Notes: generated by a model from the sequence alone, not told the origin. 64,000 nucleotides of DNA from Ascidia mentula (GCA_947561715.1 OX387202.1:5345001-5409000); one strand, 5' to 3'. Shown: positions 1 through 19,989, numbered from the stretch's first letter. Made by a program: numbers and translations.

Positions 1-2640
1 AAAAAAAATTTTTTTTTTGCATTTACGGATTCTCTGAAACGATCCCACGGACCCATTGTGTGCACGCGAACCACAATTTGGGAACCGCAGGGATTGCTGT
101 TTGTCAGCTCATATGATGTTATTGCTGTAGACTCTCAAACTCCATTCGTTAATTTTTTGTCCGTGTGATGCTCCAAATGTGTTGCCTTTATTACACGACC
201 TGCGCACATATCTGCGTTCCAGCGTTTTTTTTTGTTCTTTCGCAAACATTTTAGGTCAGAAAAGAATACAGGGTGATCCTTGCGCAATCAGTGTTACTGA
301 AGGTAGTTGCTACTAAATTATCTGTGTACTTATTGGCTTGTGGCCTTTAATTCGAATAACAGTTTATTAATAGAATATAATGCAATGAATAGAATCGTAT
401 TTTTAATATCATCGAATAGGTCAAATAGAATCGAAATTGACTGGACAGAAAGACGAAAATATTACCGTATGAAACAGTCAGTCACGTGATATGCTAAACT
501 TTTAGAGAAATACAGTGCGGTCATGAATAACTCCCTGAATGATGGGATACGAGCACAAATTCTTGTTAAAGCAGCTTCCAGCGGAGGCGATGCACGTGCG
601 GCTTTGTTATGCAATTGCGCGCACATTTTCACTTCTTATTTCAATTAAATGTCAAGGGCGGTTCACATCACACGACCGAAATTAAATTTTTGCGTGACGC
701 TGCAATTTCAATTTCGATTTTTCCTAATTGAGCATCGCATTTTTATTTGGGCAAAGCAGCCTAATGTGTCGTCCGCCTGTAAATGTAGCGAGGGGCAGAC
801 AATGCAATATTTATTGACATTTATTGACCAAACCCGCTTAACCAATAAAGAAAAAAACACCCAGGGCTTAATTAAACCAGAACATGCAAAACAGTGCCTG
901 TCTTGAGTAAACACCACAATAAATTTTTTTTGGGTCGTAAAAGAGTGAACATATATCGGGGTAATAACCCTAGCGTAATTCATATCATGCTCACTACCCT
1001 ATATCAGAACAACGCATGAATCATACACATGAGCGCAGACAGATCCTTGTTGTCCGATATCGTGTCATCCACGACGCTTAATCTCCAGACATGTTGTCTG
1101 TCGCAAAAGACAATTTTAGCGACCAACACGAGACGATACAAGGCCGCGGGGATTCCCCGGACAAGGTATTTTACGTCACAATTCGGTATTGTTAAAATAC
1201 TTTTGCAAAAGTTTTACGTCTCCATCATCACAACAGGAAGTTTAGTATTAAGTTTTGTCGGTATAGAAAATTATTATCGAAAAAGTTAAGTTATTAGTGA
1301 AACAAGGATTTTCACTAATAATAAAGTTATACAAAAACAAATATGTGTATGGTTATATATTCATTAAATTCAGTAATTGTTGGTTGATTGTATATTTAAC
1401 TATATGTATTCCTGGATGGGTTAATGTTGATTTTGACTCACTATACGTTGATTCAGCAAAGAAAACACTTTTTTTGTTTTTGTCACATAGAAGGGATGAA
1501 GAAACAGGGGCTGGATGAAATGAATGAATTTTGGCAGTAAAACAGCCCCAATTCAATGCTGACCCACAAACCCTGCTGTCGTAAACAACATACGATCTGC
1601 TCAAAGGCGTTGGGAAAATCCAGTACGTGTGGAAGAATCCAAACGGCAAGTGGCCACGTCCTATGATTCCTGCAAGCTTTTGGATAATATATCATGCGCT
1701 CATGCCCCAATGCTGATATACGTTGTGCAAACTTTGATCGCGGTTGTTTGTGAATCTTTAACTATTGTACAAGCAATCCCCAGTCATGTCCAATGTCCCC
1801 CCGTTACCTGGATGACTTCAAGCACCACGCATGTTTCCTGACATAAATTGTCACACAACCGGAACACAGACGGAAGGGAGGATGTAGTTGTAGACGGAAT
1901 TAGACTTTCCTGTAGAACTACCACAGCCTTCTGGCATTCAGCTCGACGATAAAACCTTTTTATCGCACCTTGTTTTTGATACATACTGTTCCCGTTCGCA
2001 CAATTCACTCTGCCACTCGACTAGACTTCGACTTTTACTAAAACTGGCACGCGCGACAGAAGTAGAAGTTATTCGCTTACAGACACTTCACGCGCTTGGA
2101 AAATTTAATGCAAACAAACTGATATTTGCAATGTGTCAATCTATTCAATAAAAGTCTGTTTCACGTAGTCAATTCAGAAGCCTACAGCAAAGAACACGCA
2201 AAGTAGACTTTCAGTTTCAGTTCAACATCAAGCAAAACTCAATTAAACGCTGCAACTTTTCGGACATTTGAGACCTGTTCAATAGACGAGCTTATATTAG
2301 CATGTTTAGTGCGAAACACCTTTTTTGGGCAATGCTTTTGATTACAACAAAAACAAATTGAGACAAATTTCAAAAAACAACCGAGCTATCCCCGGTCATC
2401 CTAATCCATAGCGGGGGATTTTCCAATGTCTGAGCTACCACACTTTTGAGAATGTGCCGCCAAATGTAATGGACTGCTGTTGCTCAATGTGAAAAAGTCC
2501 CGCAAACAATTTTCTCGGACTGAATCTGCCCAAGCAGGTTCAAAATGGCCGTAGCAACTGTACCACTGTCACACGTAATTTCACTTTGTTACATAGGAGT
2601 TCCACGAGAGCATTTCCCACCAAGTAAACTTTCTTTCACA
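1..2640. other. No recognisable gene; AT-rich intergenic DNA
   Basis: I see no ORF here with recognisable domains or a convincing chain of exons on either strand. The window opens with an A run followed by a T run. Around 1,540-2,010 base composition is more balanced and short peptides can be read on both strands, but none matches a family I know and stop codons interrupt them. This could be decayed mobile-element DNA. The right end, from about 2,650, is probably the 3' UTR of the downstream minus-strand bZIP gene. Confidence 0.5.
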
Positions 2641-3372
2641 GAAATCCACAGATTCGGTTTTCACATTCATTGTTTATTTGCTACATGTTAAGGGCAGGTC
2701 CGTAAAAACACCACCTTTTTCGTGGTGCAAAGAAGGACCTCTGCCTTAATCAAAAATTTTAAAACTGCTCCGGGGCCAAGAGAGCAACCAAAACTTTGCC
2801 TAAAATTTTTCCCAAACACATTGATGAAAGAATCATAAACTTACATTTAATGTTTGACTCATTGATGGAAAAACGTTTGTACGATACACATGTACAGCAA
2901 TGCATCCGGTGATTGTCCCATGCAGTCACTGGATTGAAAGGCACATAGCTTTAAATATTGCTCATGGTGGAGTCAAGTGCAAGATCATTGTGAAAACAAA
3001 CAGTCGCTGATTGATGGAAAATATTTTTATGTTTGAAGAAGCTGTTTTTGACAAATTCAGCAAAAAGCAGAAACACAGTAAATACTGTACATATTCTTTG
3101 ACCATTGTGATTTCTGGATAACATTACACCAACACTTTTTAAACAAGTATAATATTAAAACAGAGACATAGCAAAAACTTTAAAAACCTGGTCTTAAAAT
3201 GCAAAATTAATGCTGCAAAACAAATAGAATATATTAATTTGTGAAACTCCAGGTATTCAAAATTAAAAACTTGACAAAAGTAAGCAAAAAGATTACATGA
3301 TTTCAATCTTGGATTTTAACAAAATTGATTTGAAACAAAATAATGTTGCTGATTATGACCTATGAAACTTTT

Positions 3373-3867
3373 TCATGATTGTTTTGAACTAGAAGTCGTT
3401 GGCCCTTCAGTCAATTTATGACCCAACAACTTTTCCAGTTGCTCTATATCAGGTACTTCTTCACCGCCAGTAAAACCCTTTGCATGGTCCATGAAAATTT
3501 TTCTTAGTGTCGTTAATTCCTGACTGAGCACCTCCACCTTTTGTTCAAGGTCCACATTTTCTCCTTTAAGTCTTTCAATGTTTTCCATTGTTGTCGTGGT
3601 TTTTTCTTTAGTTTTTTCCCGGCTCTTTTTTACCGCAACATTGTTTCTTTTCCTCCTTGTCGCGTATTCTTCAGTTATCTCCTGGGCATTGAACTTTGCT
3701 TTCTCTTTACTGGGAGCCATTGCTTTACCACCTCCAACATGGGGGACAGTGTCTTGTGGCAACTTGAACTCGGGCTCCAAACTTTGCCCATTATGACTTG
3801 TTGGGTTAATTGATTGACTTGAAGTTCCTACAAAGAATTCTGGCATTTCATTTATGTTTGGGTCCAT
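3373..3867 (-). CDS. CEBPG: C/EBP-gamma-like bZIP transcription factor
   Basis: Nuclear bZIP protein of 164 aa on a single coding exon. The basic region at about 66-90 contains the C/EBP signature NNVAVKKSRE (75-84) and is followed by a leucine-heptad zipper to about 125. The KK in that signature, and the upstream GGGKAMAPSK stretch (46-54), are features of vertebrate C/EBP-gamma rather than the alpha/beta/delta/epsilon group. The protein is short and has no acidic activation domain, matching the family's role as a heterodimer partner that modulates other C/EBPs and ATF4. The ATG at 3867 is the first in frame and gives MDPNINE. An AATAAA signal (TTTATT on +) at 2673-2678 implies a 3' UTR of about 0.7 kb. 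A C/EBP-alpha-type gene lies about 19 kb to the right on the other strand. Confidence 0.9.
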   Translation of the reverse strand: MDPNINEMPEFFVGTSSQSINPTSHNGQSLEPEFKLPQDTVPHVGGGKAMAPSKEKAKFNAQEITEEYATRRKRNNVAVKKSREKTKEKTTTTMENIERLKGENVDLEQKVEVLSQELTTLRKIFMDHAKGFTGGEEVPDIEQLEKLLGHKLTEGPTTSSSKQS

Positions 3868-4180
3868 TTTGGTGTATTTTGCCTTGTTGTCGGAGTAAAA
3901 AATTGATCTTAGTTATGTTGGGTATATGAATTCCAAGTGCATCAGACAGACAGTCATTTTCGATGAGTTCGTTACTTTTGTACAATTTTATCAATGGAGT
4001 TTTGCTTTTTCTGTGAAAAAATCAATGTTAGTTAAAATCACATACCTATAATACAGAAAACAATCCTACAAAAAATCCAAATGCTGTGACTGTCCTGGGC
4101 CTGTTAATATGTTTTCACAAATATAAAACATATCACCATACTTGTAATTTATAGCGTAAGAAATATTTGCGTTTTTTTCC

Positions 4181-4316
4181 AAAGACACTTTTACAAAAAC
4201 GTAACAAACCGCTGATTGCATAACGTTCGGGTCTAGTGCGGAGTCGTAAGTACCTATGTTCCTGGAACATTATGCAATGCAATCAACGCTTTGTTACGTT
4301 TTTGTAAAGTGTCTTT
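4181..4316. repeat. Short foldback element (about 50-bp inverted arms)
   Basis: The sequence at 4181-4230 and the reverse complement of 4264-4316 are nearly identical. Both start AAAGACACTTT, continue ACAAAAACGTAACAAA and end near GATTGCAT. A spacer of about 33 bp separates the arms. This is the structure of a foldback or MITE-type non-autonomous transposon. I could not define a clear target-site duplication. Confidence 0.7.
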
Positions 4317-4590
4317 CGTCAAATGATAAACAATCACCCCACAATCACAGCTATAAGCCGGCATTTGTGATTCTCGAATTGTGTTGATTCACTGTAATTT
4401 TTATCCGGTGCACTGGAGTAATATTAAAAAATCCCCACTCTGGTGTTGGCATTGTGACAAAGAGGTACCGGCACTAACATTTTGGAAAAAAAAATTGTTT
4501 CCTAATTTTGGTAAAAATGACGCCATGCGTTTAGCTGTACGTGGCGAAGATAAATACATGATTTGCACCATGTTGATTAACTGTTTAGAG

Positions 4591-4756
4591 CGGGGTTTCC
4601 CAAACTTTTTTATTTCACGGACCCCATTTTGTGAACCATGAATTAGCCTACTGCAGTGATTACTGCTTACGCACGGTATACAACGTACTAATTTTTTTTT
4701 TAGTATCATTACGGACCCCCTTGCAGTCGTTGCGGACCCCGGTTTGGGAACCCCTG
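4591..4756. mobile_element. hAT-type MITE, 166 bp, with perfect 8-bp target duplication
   Basis: Both ends are flanked by the identical octamer GTTTAGAG (4583-4590 and 4757-4764). The left end reads CGGGGTTTCCCAAAC and the reverse complement of the right end reads CAGGGGTTCCCAAACC, which are imperfect terminal inverted repeats. An 8-bp duplication with ends of the CAGGGGTTC type is characteristic of hAT-superfamily non-autonomous elements. No coding capacity is present. Confidence 0.8.
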
Positions 4757-5085
4757 GTTTAGAGCACACCGTAACAGTTAAGCAAAATTTTAAATTTTTT
4801 CTAAAGTTGCATAAAACTATCACTGAATAATCCTGAACGTTGACCTATTCCTTTGCAACGCTAACAAGAAAAGAACCAAGAAACACTGCTCCCAATTGTA
4901 AACTAACATAACACAATAGCAACTCAGAACAAACCGATCAATACTTGTTAGTGCTCAACAGATGGATAACTTGGTGTTATTTTACAATCGTTTGGATGAA
5001 GGTTAAAAGTAAAAGCCCGTCTTGGTGGCAGTGGTGTTTATTTCAGTAAAACAAAACATCAAAATGCACCATTTCAAACAAGACT

Positions 5086-13129
<8,044 letters not shown>

Positions 13130-13800
13130 CTAAACACATACAAAAATAAACAACAATATTATAAATAAATCCTTTACACTCTGACAAAACTTACCCTCAC
13201 ATTCGAGATTAGGAAATGTTGAAATATATTCCTAAACACGATGATTGTTTTTTCCCAAACAATTCAAGTACTTGAGATGTTCTTTTCAACATACAATTGT
13301 CTACCATTTCCTAATATGGAAAGATAAAAATTAGAGAATGGAAGTATCGTTATTAATAACTGCAATAAGAGGCAATGCATGTTTTGCATAATCACATATA
13401 ATGGAAAAATACAATATTTATAATATCCAGCAAAAAATCATCCAAAAAAATCCATTAATCATGACCCTGTATATAGCTTGTAAATGCATGAAAACACATT
13501 GAAAATGACAATAAATACTATATAATATATATGTAAATGTTTCAGTATAAATTTAATTGCACAGGAGACTAAACAGTGAAACACAATCATATGAATTTTC
13601 ATAATTATGTAAATAAATAACATTTTTTTTGGTTGACGTCAAAAAATTAGGTTTTTATGTTGGAAACTTGTCATAATTAAATTTACAACCTTTTGATTAA
13701 AAAAAACAATATTCTGACAGTATTATAATTTTAAACTTAGGAAAAAATTTGCAGTCAAAGAATGTGAGGTACATATAATCGAACATCCTGCAAAAATTGA

Positions 13801-14907
13801 TCACAGCATTTGTAAATATGCAACTAGTTGGTTCCACATGGCTGTGGTTTGTTGCACAACAGCAGGATCTGTTGACACATAATCCAAACTATCGGCAGTC
13901 CACATACCTAAACCCCGAAGACCAAGTTTTCTGGCCAACTGGTATTTAATGGTCAAACTTTCAACATTGTCGAACCACAGTTGGTGGAAAACTTCACTTT
14001 CTTTCATGGTAAAAAATGGTGATGCTGTGTTGATGTCCCATTTCAAACCACCTATGTTTTGCGGAAACAATTTCATGATATCTTTGAAGTTTCGTTGTGA
14101 ATTTGGACTTCCGGCAATTACACAAAGATTGTCTCCAGTTCTGTTCAGAAACCACTTACAGGTGTAATCGTAACCATACCAAGGAATAGCCATGACCAGT
14201 AAGTTTGGGTCAATGGACAGGTTGGTGATATACAAATCATAAGATTCAATGAGTAGATTAATTGGACTGTTTGCACTTGCAACCAATACATCAATTGTTG
14301 CATCATAATCCATTACAATCATGTAATCTGTGCATTTTGAAAGTGAGACATAGTCATAACAATAGCCATCGAAGCAACCAACCAAATAAGGTGTGTAGGG
14401 GATGTCGAACGTCACCAAGTAAGATGGGTTGATTGCTTTAAGGGCAATGTTAGACTCATTTGTTAAGTCTGTGATTCCTTGTTTTACATCCACAGTAAAG
14501 GCAGCACCTTCAATGTCAATGTTAATACCATCCAAACTGTAATTTTGTACTAGCGTAACCCAACTTTTTGTTATTTGTTGACGATAGGTTTTGTTTGACA
14601 GTTTTATAAAATCGTATACACCAACGCCCACAAGTCTAGTGACTCTGGCTTGTTTAGAATGAGCAAAACAGTAAAGTTCCTGACAGTCTGCTGTATTCAG
14701 ATCACACAGGGCAACAACATTGGTAATCTCCGTCCAATTCCATGCCTTCCACCCTGGGGCACCACCGAAAGCAACCAGTTCTTTTTTGTACTGCTTAGTT
14801 ATTGGTTTGCAAAGATCAGCATTTGAACATGGGCACTTCACAAATCCAAAAGCAGTTTCAAACAACAGAATAGTACAAAACATAAAAAGCACTACTTTCT
14901 GATCCAT
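13801..14907 (-). CDS. CTBS: Di-N-acetylchitobiase, GH18 (copy 1)
   Basis: Lysosomal or secreted glycosidase that removes N-acetylglucosamine from the reducing end of chitobiose cores in N-glycan breakdown. The 368-aa protein has a signal peptide (about 1-21), a Cys-rich start and several N-glycosylation sequons (NWT, NKT, NYS, NES). The GH18 catalytic motif DGINIDIE lies at 126-133 with proton donor Glu133, followed by MDYD at 199-202 and the late conserved GMWTAD. Length matches the family (human about 385). The gene is a single exon here, while human CTBS is split. It lies 380 bp downstream of its paralogue in the same orientation. ACTACAG stands two bases before the ATG and could be a splice acceptor. 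Confidence 0.9.
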   Translation of the reverse strand: MDQKVVLFMFCTILLFETAFGFVKCPCSNADLCKPITKQYKKELVAFGGAPGWKAWNWTEITNVVALCDLNTADCQELYCFAHSKQARVTRLVGVGVYDFIKLSNKTYRQQITKSWVTLVQNYSLDGINIDIEGAAFTVDVKQGITDLTNESNIALKAINPSYLVTFDIPYTPYLVGCFDGYCYDYVSLSKCTDYMIVMDYDATIDVLVASANSPINLLIESYDLYITNLSIDPNLLVMAIPWYGYDYTCKWFLNRTGDNLCVIAGSPNSQRNFKDIMKLFPQNIGGLKWDINTASPFFTMKESEVFHQLWFDNVESLTIKYQLARKLGLRGLGMWTADSLDYVSTDPAVVQQTTAMWNQLVAYLQML

Positions 14908-15286
14908 GGCTGTAGTTCCAGTCTATAATGACAGATAAATTTTAAAAGTTTTCGTGAAAAAGAACAACTATTCTACAATAATAAACTGCAAATAAATTTT
15001 TGCTCACAGTAACACTTGATTATTAAACAGCAATGTCCATAAACAACAAATTTGCATAAAATTTACAAGTCGACAGAAATTTGGCATAAACATGGTTTAG
15101 ATTTGATAACCACCAGGGATTAGAAGTTGGGCAGTTTTAGCAAGATAATCTGATGATATTAATTATACCTAATCATTGCAATAATAAAAGAAATACATAT
15201 TTAAAGTAATTCCAATTAATTTAACTTTTAGATCAGTGCCCAAACATGCGGCTAAATCTAAAACAGTTAAGAAAACACACTTGTCT

Positions 15287-16399
15287 TTAATTATTCCAAA
15301 AGTAATTTCTTTGCAACAAGAAAACATAATCTGTTAAAGCATCCCACATAGATACGGTTTGTTTTTTTACAACTGGATCAGTCCATGTGTAATTCAAATG
15401 GTCAGCAGTCCACATACCCAACCCGTGCAAACCCAACTTAACTGCAAGTTGGTATTTAATGCTTAGACTTTCCACATTATCAAATCGCAACTGATGGTAA
15501 ACACCATTTTGTTTAATGGTGAAATAGGGAGATTCTGCTTGTCGGTCCCACTTAAGGCCACCTATGTTTTGTTTAAAAAGTTCCATCATGTTCATAAACC
15601 CCCTTTGGATGTGACTTTGTACAACACACAAGTTGTCACCGGTGCTGTTAAAGAAATACGAACAAGTGAAATCATAACCATACCATGGTAATGCCATGAC
15701 CAGGTGATTGGCATTTATAGACAGTTTATTGATGTAACTGTCGTATGCTTGTGGAAGGAGACTGTATGGGCTATTGGAACTAGCAATAGCACCACCAGCT
15801 AGCATGTCATAGTCCATTAGGATCATATAATCTGTGCATCTCGCAAGTGAAACGTAATCAAAGCATGAATTATCAACACACCATGAAGCAACTGGATTGT
15901 ACGGAATATCCCATGTTACAGAATAGGATGGATTGAGTGACTTCAGAGCGACGTAAGTCTCATTTGTCAAGTCTGTAATTGCCTGTTTTACTTCCCTTGC
16001 ATGTGTAGATCCTTCAATGTCAATGTTGACTCCATCAAGATCATAATTTTGCACCCATGCCAACCAACTTTTAAGAACTTGATGGCGAAAAGTCGTGTTT
16101 TTGAGTTTAACGAAGTCATTGACACCAACACTGACTAACTTGGTGACCCTCACATTTTTAGAATGAGCATAACAATACAGAGCTTGACAGTCTGGAGTGG
16201 CTAAATCACACAAAGTAACAAGATTGGTTATTGCCGTCCAATTCCACTTCTTCCATTCTGAATTGCCACCAAAAGTAACAAGCTCTTTATCATATGTTTT
16301 GGTAACTGGCTTGCAGAGTTCTTCTGTTGCACAAGGACAGTTCCCAAAAGCAGAAGCAGCCAGAATCACAACCAACCATATTAAAACTAAATATTTCAT
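15287..16399 (-). CDS. CTBS: Di-N-acetylchitobiase, GH18 (copy 2)
   Basis: Tandem paralogue of the preceding gene: 370 aa, intronless, with a signal peptide (about 1-19, cleavage near SAFG) and the same Cys pattern. The GH18 motif DGVNIDIE is at 122-129 with proton donor Glu129, and MDYD and GMWTAD are kept, so the enzyme should be active. Much of the protein aligns without gaps to copy 1, but divergence is substantial, so the duplication is not recent. It carries its own sequons (NWT, NTT, NET, NST, NYT). TTTTGTTTTCAG directly precedes CATG, a strong acceptor-like sequence one base from the start codon. The 446 bp to the C14orf119-like gene on the right contain no other gene. Confidence 0.9.
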   Translation of the reverse strand: MKYLVLIWLVVILAASAFGNCPCATEELCKPVTKTYDKELVTFGGNSEWKKWNWTAITNLVTLCDLATPDCQALYCYAHSKNVRVTKLVSVGVNDFVKLKNTTFRHQVLKSWLAWVQNYDLDGVNIDIEGSTHAREVKQAITDLTNETYVALKSLNPSYSVTWDIPYNPVASWCVDNSCFDYVSLARCTDYMILMDYDMLAGGAIASSNSPYSLLPQAYDSYINKLSINANHLVMALPWYGYDFTCSYFFNSTGDNLCVVQSHIQRGFMNMMELFKQNIGGLKWDRQAESPYFTIKQNGVYHQLRFDNVESLSIKYQLAVKLGLHGLGMWTADHLNYTWTDPVVKKQTVSMWDALTDYVFLLQRNYFWNN

Positions 16400-16845
16400 G
16401 CTGAAAACAAAATGAATAGGAAGTTATTTGTTTTAATAACACATTCAAAAGAAAAGTACAAGAAAAAACAGCGGATGAGCAAAATAGGAGTCTGTAAATG
16501 TCTCAAAAATGGAAAAAAGTCCATTCGATCAGAAAAAATGATAAAACAATGCAATTGAACAAATATAGCCTATGTAGTGCAAAAAGGTGTTTTTTACCCT
16601 TACACAAAACAGAACATGTAAAACAATATCGAGTATTCAGTAAATATTTGTAAGTAATAAAGACAAACAAAACCAAATTTAATTGCAATTGATCATTTAA
16701 GTGGCGAATAACATTGGAAACTGCATATACATAGATAGATTTATTAAACATTTGATCAAGGATTTAGTTTTTAAGATAAAAAGTCACTTAAAAAATGGTT
16801 CTTCTGGCGACAACAATTTTTGTTTCAATATTTTAGAGATTTCTG

Positions 16846-17423
16846 TCAGGATTGGTTTCCACGTCTTCTCACATTATCATAAAACTGCTCGATGAACACA
16901 GGGTCGAAAGACCTCAGTTTTTCTACAAAGTAGTTTCTTTCTGGTATCGACCACTCCTGAAACCACTGAGTGAACAAACGAAGTTGGCATTCGAATATAT
17001 TTGGAGCTTGATCTCTTACATTCATTCCACTGACGGCATCAAGGAGAAGATCGACCTGGAATAAAAACTTACATTTTCAAGGCAATAAAATTTGGGCAGA
17101 AATACAAATCAAACTGAAGCATTCCCAACATTTCTATATTTTAGTTTTTAATTGTTCTTACTTCCAAATTGTTTTTTTTAAGTTTGAAGACATGTATGTA
17201 CATATTAAGCAAAAGAACATTTGAAAGAAACTTCGCCATGTTAAGTCGGACAATATACAAATATATTTCTATCCAATTGCAATTAACCTACTTGACTTGG
17301 AAGTGCCTTGGCTAGCAAATCATTCAAAAATATTCCTCTTTGTCTTACATTCCAGTGTTGAAACCAGTGAATGGTGCAATTAATTTCTCGAAGCGTTGAA
17401 AATTCAACCCCTTCATCCCCCAT
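16846..17423 (-). CDS. C14orf119-like small protein (2 exons)
   Basis: Exons 17292-17423 and 16846-17055 join in phase 0 to give 113 aa. Residues such as INCTIHWFQHWN near the N-terminus, LLAKALPSQ, and NIFECQLRLFTQWFQEW with ERNYFVEKL further on match the human C14orf119 protein from memory (CILHWFANW, VAKAVPEK, IFECQLHLWDQWF). The function of the family is unknown. No signal peptide or membrane segment is seen, so it is probably cytosolic or nuclear. The minus-strand AATAAA at 16740-16745 lies about 100 bases past the stop. In human this gene neighbours CEBPE, which is relevant because a C/EBP gene lies 5.5 kb to the right here. Confidence 0.85.
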
Positions 17424-18434
17424 TGTCAGTACACATTTCACCCGTATAATATGTTATTTAGCACTAAGCACCATTTTGTCTGCATCACTACAAGATATAA
17501 ATAAAATCTAGGGCACTGATAAAGTAATGGGTGCAAGAATAATAGCAAAGGCAACATGATACCGTGTACAATACAATTAAACACTATCAGCTACATTGGA
17601 ATTCAACCAACAAAAGGAATTGTCACTGGTCAAATTTAAATTGCACATAACCTTAGTTGGCATGAAGAAATTCAACCGCTTGACATCAAACACACAGAAG
17701 TAGTAATTTTACAATGGATGTAAATGTCTTATTTTGTTAGAAAGCTATATAGCTACCAAAGCACCATTCAGAAAAACTCTATAAGGACACTGCATTGTAC
17801 ATATAAGTACAACCTATGTATGTACCAGAAATGCAAAATTAAAAAAGTGTAACTCAACAGAATTGTAGATAATTGACTAATTGGTGACAATATTGCAGTG
17901 AAATCACATATAATAGAACTCACATATAATAGAACAGCTGCACTAAACAACTTACATTGCAAGTCAAGCATCAACCAATGCTTCATTGCCCCGCAATCCC
18001 AAAATGTATTGACAAATGTATGGTTGTAAAAGTTAAATAAATATTGACAGCAAAATGGCCTGATAAAGATGTACTTGATTGCTGCAAATAATTCTATGTC
18101 GTGTACATAATAGGTGATTGCACAATGTGTAGCAAATTTGAAGAGAAGCCAATAATGGTTAAGGAGGTAATATTCATAAGTAAAATCATTTACAACAAGG
18201 ACCCAATGTAACAACATGACATCTGGTGTAATTCATAATTCTGTGAAAACCTTTTTCTTGGTGAAATATTGATGCCTGATACCATTCTTTAGAAGATTAC
18301 CCAGGCACAAAAATTATGTGAAACAGCGTAATAATGTATAATTTATGAAGAGCTACAAACTCTTTCCTAACAATAATATTACACAACAGCCCGTTCAACT
18401 ATGATGTGAATGCATCACTGTACCGGACAACACT
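17424..18434. other. Intergenic; no gene seen
   Basis: AT-rich spacer between the C14orf119-like gene and the zinc transporter gene. The longest reading frame (17768-18217, minus) is rich in F, Y and L as expected of translated AT-rich DNA and resembles no family. Part of it is likely the 3' UTR of the transporter gene. Confidence 0.5.
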
Positions 18435-19403
18435 TTAGCCCAGTCCAACATCCATAGACATCATAACAATAAATCCCACAATGGACATCATAGACGCTAA
18501 CTTTCCATTGCCACACATCTGAGCTTCTGGTATGATGTCATCATTGACAACATATATCATAGCCCCAGCAGCAAAGGCAAGAGCGTATGGCAGAAGTGGC
18601 TCAGCAACACTTACTGCCAGTGCACCCAGGATTCCAGCCATTGGTTCAACCATTCCACTTAGCTGTCCATACCAAAATGATTTCCAAACACTTAAACCAG
18701 ATCCGCGGAGAGGGAGACTTACAGCAAGGCCCTCAGGAAAGTTCTGAAGTCCAATACCAATAGCCAGGTTTCTCGCATTTTCAAATGTGGCCAGCCTTGA
18801 TTTTCCCACTGCACCGAAGCCAACTCCAACTGCCAGACCTTCTGGAATGTTGTGAATGGTGATGGCAATGATAAGCAACAGAATACGTTTCCATGACAAC
18901 ACTTTGTTCTTTTGTTCGCTGTTTTCTTGTTGAGTTGTTGCATTTGCATAGCCATTGGCCTCTCGATCTTTAGTACCATGTCGTTTTTTCAATGACCCAC
19001 CACTTTCCACCTCTATGTCATCGCCAGGAACAATAAAACTTTCTTCTTCCAATTTTGGGTTTTCCCCCAATGCAACAACCACATTGTTTGGCGTTCCAAG
19101 CTGCTGTAAAACGATGTCAGCAAAATACACAAAAGCTGCTCCAAGGCAAAATCCAAATGCAACTGGTAGGTATGTATGATTTCCATAGATTCCACTTGAC
19201 TCAGCCATATCAAATGCGGGGGCTAGAAGTGACCAGTATGATGCTGCCAGCATGACACCAGAAGCAAAACCTAAACTACCATCAAGGACTTTTCTCTGTC
19301 CAGAATGGAAAATAAAAACTAGCGCTGATCCTGCCGCAGTGACACCCCAAGTAAAAAGTGTCCCAAGGGCAGCTTGTTGAACTGGACCTAACCCCCTTAT
19401 CAT
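18435..19403 (-). CDS. SLC39A11: Zinc transporter ZIP11-like (SLC39A11)
   Basis: Multi-pass membrane protein of 322 aa on one exon, of the GufA/ZIP11 branch of the ZIP family, which imports zinc into the cytosol. About eight membrane segments are visible. The metal-binding pair is intact: HNIPEG (184-189) in TM4 and QNFPEG (220-225) in TM5. MVEPMAG (251-257) and MIYVVNDDIIPE (282-293) are typical ZIP11 motifs. A hydrophilic, charged loop (about 113-168) replaces the His-rich loop of other ZIPs. Length is close to human SLC39A11 (about 340). The ATG at 19403 begins MIRGLGPVQQAALGT, the usual ZIP11 start. The intronless state contrasts with the many-exon human gene. Confidence 0.92.
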   Translation of the reverse strand: MIRGLGPVQQAALGTLFTWGVTAAGSALVFIFHSGQRKVLDGSLGFASGVMLAASYWSLLAPAFDMAESSGIYGNHTYLPVAFGFCLGAAFVYFADIVLQQLGTPNNVVVALGENPKLEEESFIVPGDDIEVESGGSLKKRHGTKDREANGYANATTQQENSEQKNKVLSWKRILLLIIAITIHNIPEGLAVGVGFGAVGKSRLATFENARNLAIGIGLQNFPEGLAVSLPLRGSGLSVWKSFWYGQLSGMVEPMAGILGALAVSVAEPLLPYALAFAAGAMIYVVNDDIIPEAQMCGNGKLASMMSIVGFIVMMSMDVGLG

Positions 19404-19989
19404 TATTTTAAAATTTCAGCACAACCAATCACTGAAAAGCAAAATCTGGTTCAATAGTTGCATGTAGAGAAGTACCCCACAGAATTACATTTCTATTTAT
19501 GCGCATATTGAAAGTAACCAGCTAAAATTTCACAATAAAACCTTAGTGGAACTTTTTCAGTAAAATGCTGGCTCTACTGACATGGGCTGCAAAATGTTTA
19601 CACTTTAGAATGACTTGTACCCTCAAAAACGTGGCAAAACACCAGTATGAATGCGAACCCGTTTAAATAATAACAAAAGCAAAGCAGTAGGCTATAATGT
19701 TACGAAAAGTGTAAAGGCGTAAACCGCCTGTGGTTCGTTCTCAATCTGTGCTTGGTTTCTTTAGAGTTTCCAATACAATGGCATTGCGTAACATTTTGAA
19801 CAAAAAAAATAGTTTTTAGGAAAAATAAAGCAAATAATACGTTAGGTCACACTTTTGTGATCCTGATAACCATATAACCAGAAAACGGAACCACCCACGT
19901 AAACATAAACAAATCCACCTGGCCACATGTCGCCTGGTCAGTGCTATTGTCATTGTGGCAGATTCCAAAAAAATCGTAATATCCGTTCT

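Noticed and set aside
1520..2010. Candidate exon reading KIQYVWKNPNGKWPRPM
   Set aside because: Stops flank it on both sides, splice sites are not convincing and I recognise no family.
4401..4823. 140-codon minus-strand ORF
   Set aside because: It runs through the hAT-type element at 4591-4756 and has no recognisable domain.
13801..17423. C14orf119, both chitobiases and NSUN2 as one trans-spliced operon
   Set aside because: All are on the same strand, but gaps of 380-670 bp are larger than expected for tunicate operons, which usually have almost no intergenic space. Acceptor sites near the ATGs suggest trans-splicing but not polycistrony.
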